Positions 15,401 through 24,400 of a stretch of DNA of 64,000 bases are shown in pieces. Source of the stretch: Promerops cafer. Taxonomy: Eukaryota; Chordata; Aves; Passeriformes; Nectariniidae. The notes beneath the pieces are model-generated. The model made no database searches. It worked only from the letters and a program-made list of their open reading frames with translations, and was not told the DNA's origin. Every line of letters begins with the position of its first letter. Within the stretch, counting starts at the first letter, position 1. The stretch lies in contig VZSE01014410.1 of NCBI GenBank assembly GCA_013398275.1, positions 229,155 to 293,154 on the forward strand, read 5' to 3'. A program made the translations under genes and the position numbers.

Positions 15401-18400
15401 ACACCTTCATGGAGGGAGTGGAAACCAGCCACATACTGCAGATTGCTTACTAACGCCAGAAGTATTTTTTTAAAAAATTAAGAGGTAGATAAAATCACAC
15501 CCCATGTAAGTGTGGTACTTACTGAGTATTCTGTAAAATGGTGTGAACAAATGCTGGGTTTGTTTCCATGGAAGCTGTCACCAGAGAGGTCAGCAGGGAC
15601 CAGTACCAGATGGCCGAGGCGTCGCACACGGACACTCCCACCTTCTTCACGCGCTGGTACCCCACAGCCCGCAGCCCGTGGATTCTGGTGTCACATCCAT
15701 CACTAAGGCAACGCTTGATGTTTATCTGTACATCTGTCACAACACAAAATAGGATTTTTTTCCCATTTCTTCTGCTAGATTAGAGCTAGAAGAATCCAGA
15801 TATTCCAAACATTAAATTAGTGCAGAACGTCTTGGAAAAGTGATGGCAGATATGGAACAGCACTGCCTGATATGGACAACCACACACACTGTGCACCCTC
15901 TGATCTGGAAAATCTAGCCTTTGCATAAATATCCTGTGGATCCATTACAGATGCTATGGCTAGAAGCTAGGAAAAATTCTAATAAAATATCCTCAAAGTG
16001 GAGAACAGATTGTAGATTATTTCACCAGTACCTTCCTACCTTCATACATAGGAAGTGTCTTGGAAGCAAGTGGTTGTGGAGATAATAGGGAAAAGGATCA
16101 AAGCCCAAAGGCAAAGTTTAAAGTTACATTAAAAATTCCACACAAGTTCTTGACCATTTTGCACAGATGGCATTGTCCTCACTACTTTTGAGGAACAACA
16201 TCCTTGCTGCCCACCTCTGTGGCAGTGAAAGCTCCTCTCAGGGAAAAGCATCTTTTGGAACTGAAGGGACAAAATTCCTGAAGCTGCAGAAACCATCTTA
16301 GGAAGGAGCAGCTTTTCTTGATTGATTCCAATATAGCACCCACAGAGCTACCAGAATCAAAAATAACACTATTTAAAAGCATAAAACCTGCCTTACATTG
16401 GACCAACCTCAGAGTTTCAGTACCAAAAAAAAAAGCAGATTTTTTGCTAAATACTATCAGTCAACATATGCTTTCACACTGCAAGCAAGGATATTTTAAA
16501 ACTGCCCCATGTCTTCACATTGAAAGGCTAAAACTGTATCTTTAGTCATTTTTTCTCTTCAACCCTTAGCCCACATTACAGAGGCCATGAGAAAGGCCCG
16601 GAAGACTCTCTTACAGGCTAGAAATTAAACTAGAATTAAAACAATTTCTCGGACCCAAGGACAAGGCCCAAAGTGTCACCCCTGATGACTGACACTTGAA
16701 CACATCTCTCCATGATCTACCCAACCTTTCATCTTCCAAAAAGCACCAAACCAGTATCCCAATGGTATCTTTATTGACTCACACATCTGACTAATGTTAG
16801 CGTTTTCCAACAGTGTTACGTAGCCAGTGATATTGCTTGGAATGTGAACATCTCGGACCTCCTGGAGACTGCTGGCATTCCTTCCCACTGCCACTGTGAC
16901 TTGCTGTGGCATGTAACTCTGGTCATTAGCTGCCACTGCAATGGACAGGTGTCTCAAAACCACATCTGGTTTCATCTTTAAACTGCAAAGCAAAGAAGAG
17001 AAAACAGTTCTTGCAAAGAGAAGGTAAGTCAAGCACTGTGCTTTTATTATTATATATCATAATATTATACATACGTATATATAATAGATATTATATTATT
17101 ATTCACTCATTTTCCTCCTCTACAAACACAAATAAATCCTCTGAAATTTACCTAATGCTTCACAGGTGTTCTTAACACCATACCATGGTGAACAAGTTAA
17201 AAAATTTTGGTTTAGAAAACAGTTGTCTCTGAGAGACTGTAGGATTTTCTATTTCTATTTTCAACTGAGAATTCATTCCTCAGGAATAAAAAGGCAATGT
17301 CAATAACGACCAAAATGAGATTTTTTTTTTTTCTTTGAAGTGCACATTCTTAGATCTACCACTGATCTAAGTGCAAAAAAACACTAAACATTTCTGTTTC
17401 ATTGAGCATTTCTGTTTCATGGAACCTCCTGGACAGTGGCAAAGTGTTTCTATTCAAGTACCAACTACTGCATCTGTATTACAGCCTGGAAAGCTTCACT
17501 ATACAACAAGGCTGTGTGTCACCACAGCAGACACAAGCATTTTACAGGTGACCTTTTATTTGGCAGTCAGGCTTTTAAATTTAATGCAGAGATTAGTGAC
17601 TTCTGCTTTTATCTGTATTCATCTGTCACTCATTAATTCCAGCTGTTTTCAATTACACCTGTATTGGGTTTGTGTAACAAGGTTTTAGCAGTGGGGGCGT
17701 GAGAAGTTGCTGGAGGCTGGACCTGTGTCCCCATGGGGAGAGCAGCATGCACTGGAGGAGGTTTGCTGGCAGGACTTGTGATCCCATGGGGGACCTATGG
17801 TGGAGCAGCCTCTTCTTGAAGGACTGATCCCCATAGGGGCCATTCACTTAAGTTCTGGACTTGACAATCCTTGGGAGTTCCTTCCAACTCAATATTCTGT
17901 GATCCTGTAACTGCACCCCATGGGAGGGACCCACACTGGAACACTTTGAGGAGGACTGTCTCCCATGGAAGGGACCCCACGCTGGCGCAGGGAAGCGTGT
18001 GAGGAGTCCTGCCCCTGAGGAGGAAGGAGTGGCAGAGCCAGCATGTGATGAACTGAGTGCAGCCCACATTCCCCATCCCCCTGTGCCTCTGGAGGGGAGG
18101 AGATAACTTCTCTTCCGTTTTTCTCTAAGCCTGGGAAGAAGGCGGGGGGGAGATCTGGTTTTGTTTCTCCTAACCCCACCCTGATTCAAGAAATTGAACT
18201 AAACTCCCTGAACCGAGTCTGTTTTGTCTGTGATGGCAGCTGGTGTGAGAGCTCTCCCTGCCCTTGACCCAAGAGCCTTTCATTACATTTCCTCTCCCCT
18301 GCCCGGCTGAGGAGGGGGGTCATGGAGCAGCCTTGGGGGCACGTGGCATGCAGGCAGGATGAATCCACCACAACCCCCACTGGCTGCCAACCCAGGGACC

Positions 18401-21400
18401 GGCAGCCGCAGCTCACCGGATCCAGTGGGATCGAGCGCTCCCGTCCGACTGCCAGAAGGAGGACGTTTCCCCGTTTGTCATCTTGTCGATATCGGCGGAG
18501 TTGGAGGAGGTTTCGATGTGTGTGTAGCACTTGGTGACAGACTTCAGCTTGTCTGACTCCTGATTACCATTCAGATCACCAGGGTATTCTGCAAAGAAAT
18601 CACTTAGAATGTTTTTCTTTGGCCTGTTTTGAGTATTGTTATACCTTTGTAAGAACTATCTCACACGAATTAGCTTGTTGGCACAAAACACAGCCCCTGA
18701 AGGACTGTTTCTGACAGAAACTAGGAGACAGCAAGGTTTCATTTCAGATGAAATTGCAATAATCTCCATCTACCACTCTCAGTATGAAAATATCTCCGTT
18801 CCCTGGAGCTCAATAGCCTTTATCTACCCCTTTCATTACTGGCCTCACCAATGCTTTATTATTTTTGTGCCCAAATACAATCAGATTAAAGGGAAAAGTA
18901 AATTATGATGGAGAAGACTTCAATTCATGTATTTTAGGAAAGGGACAAAGCACTCTCTTTCCCATGTAACTTGATCTATTTCAATAGAAGTATAGAAATC
19001 TGAAAATATCTAGTCAAGCTGCAAAGAAAAGGAGCCCTCCCTTTAGGGAAGAGGCCAGTCCCATCAGAGATACAGTAAAAGATTCATCACCTCCAGTCCA
19101 AAACAATAAAGTATCTTTTAATACGGAACAGTCACCTTCAGAAAACATCCACCTTCACAAGGAAACTAAGTTTCTAGCAACTAGTAAAGATATTTGACTG
19201 AATACAGAATATCACAAGTGAGTAACCATCATTCTGAAACAGGCCAGGAGAAAGATAATAACATTCCAGAGTGTTACTCAGACTGCTGGGTAGCTCAGAA
19301 ACAAATCTATGTGCTTCAAAAAACCAACAAAAATCCACAGAAGCATGCAGATCAACTTCATAAAACATGAGACCTCTTAGAAGTGACATAGTAAAGCAAG
19401 CTTTTCATTGTATATGTAGTCTCTTTTTCAAGGCCATGGTCACACTAGCACCCTGAAAAAGAAGGAAGACATTGCACACCTCTCTCTTTTAGGAGAAGTC
19501 GATCCAAAGAATCCTTCAGCACGGACGAGCGCATGGTGCAGATGTTGTTGAAGTACTCCAGCGCTGGGTAAGGGATGGCAGTGCTGGAAATGCGGTTCCG
19601 GTGCAGGAATCTCAGGATCATCGAGGCATGAAGGCCCAGGCGCTCTTTCGATTCAGAAAATATATCAATAAACCCTAGAAAGAGATGTTATTTCTTCAGG
19701 CACCACAATGTAAGAATGATATGAAACTATTAGAGAATGTAGCTCTAGTCTGCAACCTCTACAGCAGGTGAAAAAAAAAGTGCAGGAAAATATTTTTGCC
19801 AGTGACCTGAAATGCCTGAAGGAGTTCAAAACAATTACCAAAGATGTTATGTTTATTTTGCTGCCCCAAACCCTTACCTTCAAAATCTAAGTGAAGCAGT
19901 TGCTACTTGGTTAACAAGTTCAGGTGCTTGCTTCACTCACCCTGAGCTACACTGAGCTTTTCCCTTTGGAATGGTGGATTATTCCCAAAGAGGTGCCTAA
20001 TGCTTTCCACCAACTTGGTCAGACATGTCAGCTCCTGAACACTGGTACTCTGAATCCCAGTGCATTTACATGCATCAAATAGTACTTTCTAAGTCCTCTC
20101 CTCTGACTTCTCTGTAGCCAGTTCTAGTGTTTCTTGTCTGATCCTTTAAGGCAAATCCCCTTTAGCCACTTATCATCAAACGCTTGGAAGGAAAGCCAGT
20201 AACTGACACTTATCCCAGAAATCAAATTCTGGAAACTGACACTTTCTGAGCTATAAACCATAAAACCTGAATTATGTTTTATCAGGATTTCAAATGCTGA
20301 ATAACAATATAATAATAATAATAAAATATGTGACTCATCCCCTGGAACAGACTCCATAGAGGATTTATTCCTCCAGTTACCAAGTACAAGACTGCATTAG
20401 CTTGGCACTCACCAAAATTCTGCAAGGTGCACTTTTCTGTCTGTGATATAAACCAAATGGGTAAGACACTCCCCAGACACACAGAGAAGGAAACAGTGGT
20501 TATTTCTGAAAGGAAGTTCTGCATGTAATTCTGGGAAATGTTTAATTTACAGCAACTCCACTTGCTTGACACTAAAGAACCAAGAACCTTCTGGAGGATG
20601 GTTTTGATAAGATTAGGACAGGCAATGCTATTAAAGCAATTTATGGAAGCAGCACCTCTTCTTGGGCAGGGCTTGGGAAACCCTTTCTTCCAACACTCTG
20701 CTCTCATACCTGGCACCAGTGAACAAGCTTGCAGTTGCCTGATTACATGGCTCAGCTCCCCCTGAAGATTTGCTCCACTAGAATTCTTGAGAGCCTCCAG
20801 CATATTCTCCACATCTACAGTGCCATCTCCTTCAGCATCAAATTGTGCAAAGGCCTGAAGAGTAACAGAAAGAAAATTTATTTCAGCATATTTCCTTAAC
20901 GCAAGGTATTTCATCGAAACCATAGCAACAAATGTTGTAACACTATTAAAACAAAATCAAAAGAATTCATTCCCCAAAGTATTGAATTCAAGGTTACAGG
21001 AAGCAGCCTGGCTGGAAATCTACAGTGTTTAGCAAGTTTGAAGGGATTTGCACTGCCTTCCTATAAAAGTCAGCTGGAGTCATGTTTAGGTGGAGACAGC
21101 CCATCATATACACCAGTGAATCAGCAGGATCCATCCATGGATAACTGGGACTGCAAGGAAGGTGCTTAGCAAAAAGCTCCACAGTTTAAGGGTGGTTTGG
21201 TTCCAAAAGCCACACCTTCGATTACTCATCACTGCTGCATCCCTCTCTCACTGCATCCACTCCAATTCCTTCAGGGTTTACATATTTTCTTTATTTAAGA
21301 AATTGTCCTAAGAACAGTAATATTTTCTCATTTGATTTTTCCTTCCATAAACTGTCCTCCTACACAGAATATCAATTTAATATCGTTTGTCTAAGTATTT

Positions 21401-24400
21401 GTGAAAACAGTGGAGAGAGTTTGAATAGGGTTGGGATTTTTTTTATTGAAGAGAACCACTGGCAGCTTTATTGACTTTGACCTTAATAAAATTTTTAATA
21501 TAAAAAGTTGTGTCAAGCATGTAAAAAAAGTAACTCACACAGCATTTCACAACTTTGAACTAACAAACATACAAGGTATTTTTATTCAGCTGAGCCTATA
21601 AATCAGAACTAAGCTCATAAATGTAACTTACTTTAACTAGCTATTTCAGAGAACTCATGATCTAGTGACACACCACTATTAAAATCTGGCTATATTTTCA
21701 CAATCAGATTAATGTTGAAACAAACTTCTGTTTAATTGCTAAAAATGGAACTTGTTCCAAAAGAGAAATGCAGTATTTCAGGAGCATCCACCTTTTTCAT
21801 ATAAATTGGGAATGCACTTACAAAAGATATTTCTTTACAAGCAAGGCTTGAGTCTCAGTGCCCTGAACTTTGTATTCCAAGTCCAGCCACACAAGCCAAG
21901 TAAGAGCAGATGATCTCACAGGTGTCTGAGTCAAGGGATCGCTGCTGCTCAGGAGGAAGCTCCTGCTTCAACCTCTTGGTTTGTTACCTGATTATCAGAC
22001 TTGATGTACCATTAACAGTGCTATCCTAGAGAGTAGTAACCCGAAATGATTAGCTCAAAATAACCTGCCAATTAACTGTGACATAATTACACCACTAAAA
22101 CCAGAGCAAAGTCCTCAGATGACAACAGAATCGAAAGTGTTTTAGCTGACTAAAGCTCTCATGGCACTTCTGTGGCACAGAGCTGGATTTCAGCTTGGAA
22201 GCTTTATAAAGTCTTATTATACACACAGCTGAACCCAAGCTAATAATGATCACCTTTAAAAATTATTTTGAGCAGCAAAGCTGGTGCTAAGCATCCAGCA
22301 GGCACCACAGCAAGTCCAGCCCAGGCACTGAGCAGATCCCAAAACAAAAAACCAACACCTTGAGGACAACAAGCCAGAGGGAATTAATTCTAATAGACAT
22401 AACTCAGCTGCCAAAACAATTCAATGTACAGTTTCACACTACATCATTCTCATCATTTTTCCTCCTATTTGAAGTCAAACTGCACAGTTACTAAACTACA
22501 AATTGAACAAGTTTTGGGGTGTTACTGGTGACAAAATACAAGGCAACAAGGCTGAATCTCCTGACACCTACTTTAAACCAATTTTTTATACTCTCACGTA
22601 AGGAGGGATTGCTACATATATGCTTTTCTTCACATCTTAATGCAGTATTTTGTTATTTTATTTTTAAACTCTTCCTCTGATCTCAGGAGGTTGCACCAAA
22701 CCTAGAACTCTAAAATTATTTTCTGACTGTTCAGTACAACTTAAACTCTGTACTTGACAAAAAACATACACAATTTCCACTGCTATCCTGTGTAATGGGG
22801 GAAAAGGAAAAAAAGTGGGGAAAAAAAAGAGAGTATCAACCTGTACTCAAAGAATTTTTGAGCTGTGTGCAGGACTGGGACATGATACAATTCAGCAGCA
22901 GCCTTACACAACCCAGCTCATCCTACTCCTAAATAAATGCAGTAATTCCACACAGTTCAACCCTGAACATGAAGAAGCATGTGAGAAGCATCTTTCATAG
23001 GAAATGATGGGTGAGCGGGTTGCTTGGAAATTTGGCACATGGAAAAATCAGCCCCTCATCTCACAGCTCAGGAGCTGTATGGCACAACAAGGTATCTGAA
23101 AGGTGACTTGGGAGAACTTCATATTTCACCCTCTGATCTCAGCAGAACTGCAGCATTAATGTTGCCAGCCAAAGCTGGAAACGTGACATGACAAATGCTG
23201 AAGCAGTACTAAGAAGGATTCAGAGGTTCAGTTTATCTAGAAAACAGATTTTGCATTTAAACACTGTTCACAAAACATTTGAAGTCTGTGCTCTAAGCCC
23301 TGCACTGAGAACAGTGAAACTGAAAGGGCAGATCAAACCTGGGCTGTGCCAGACAGGATTCTATAGATATTAAAAAGTGAAACCTATTGACCTGCCACCC
23401 CTAAACTTCATCAGTGTAAAAGGAAAGCTCAAATACCAGAGCTCATGGGTTAGTGCCAGCTACAGAAACGATGACATCAAGGTTTTCCATGGAACTCTCA
23501 ACATCTCGACTTTGCAGGACAGACCAGATGTGACCACGTATCTGCGCCATGGTAAATCCTGTGACAAGCTTTTTCCCCACTCCCTAGAGCAGGAAATGAA
23601 ACCAAAACAAATAGATTCTTCATGCAGAGGAGGACATGAAATACAGACAATCCTCAAAATATTTCTGCAGCCCACAAAGGTCAGCTGTTTGTGCCAACAG
23701 GAAGAACCCTAATGGACTAATTCCACTCTTGCCTTTGTTACAAATGAAGATGTGTTTGCTACTGGCTCTTCTTGCAAAGGAACTGGAAGTAGAGGCAGCA
23801 TTTTACCAAGCTACTTAAACCAGTTAGGTAAAAACACACCTATCTGTACATAAAAATTAATCTCCTTCCAGTTTCCAGGAGCCTTGTTCACCTGTCAGCA
23901 CTGATTTGAGGCGTGTGTGTGTGATTTAACAGTTTACACAGTTATTCTGCTACTCGGGAGCAAAACAAAGACAGCAGGAAGTGACTGCTGAGCCTCAGGA
24001 ACTGCTTGCACTAAGGAATTCAGACACAGCCACTTTCTCAAGTGAGTGTGGAATTCCCAACAGGGTATTCTGCTGCATTTTGGATTGCTACAGAGTAAAG
24101 CTAAAGCTTAAGTGTTCTAGACGTTAAATTCTCCATATCCTTTCCCACAGAAATCCCAGCAGGAAAAAACCTACTCTCTTCTACCATTACCCGCCTTAGT
24201 CAGCAACTTCCCGCCCGCCGCACCTGTCAGCGCGGGGCCGCCACACCGCCGTAAAGCGGCACCCGCACCACAGCGCCGCAAAGCGCCACACCGCCGCAAA
24301 GCGGCACAGCATGCCGCAAAGGGCCGCGCCGGCAGCCCCCGTGACCCCGTGAGGGAGCTGCTGCCGGGGATCCAGCGGGCAGCAACCACGGCGGAGCGGT

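Noticed and set aside
20282..20923. 213-codon open frame (-)
   Set aside because: Only the middle (20710-20854) is the real ZZEF1 exon 2; the rest is read-through into introns.
23377..23712. 111-codon open frame (+) in ZZEF1 intron 1
   Set aside because: No domain, no plausible splice context and no promoter-like sequence.
24171..24389. 72-codon open frame (-) with repeated RRCGALRRCGA
   Set aside because: It is the translated GC hairpin array, not a protein family.
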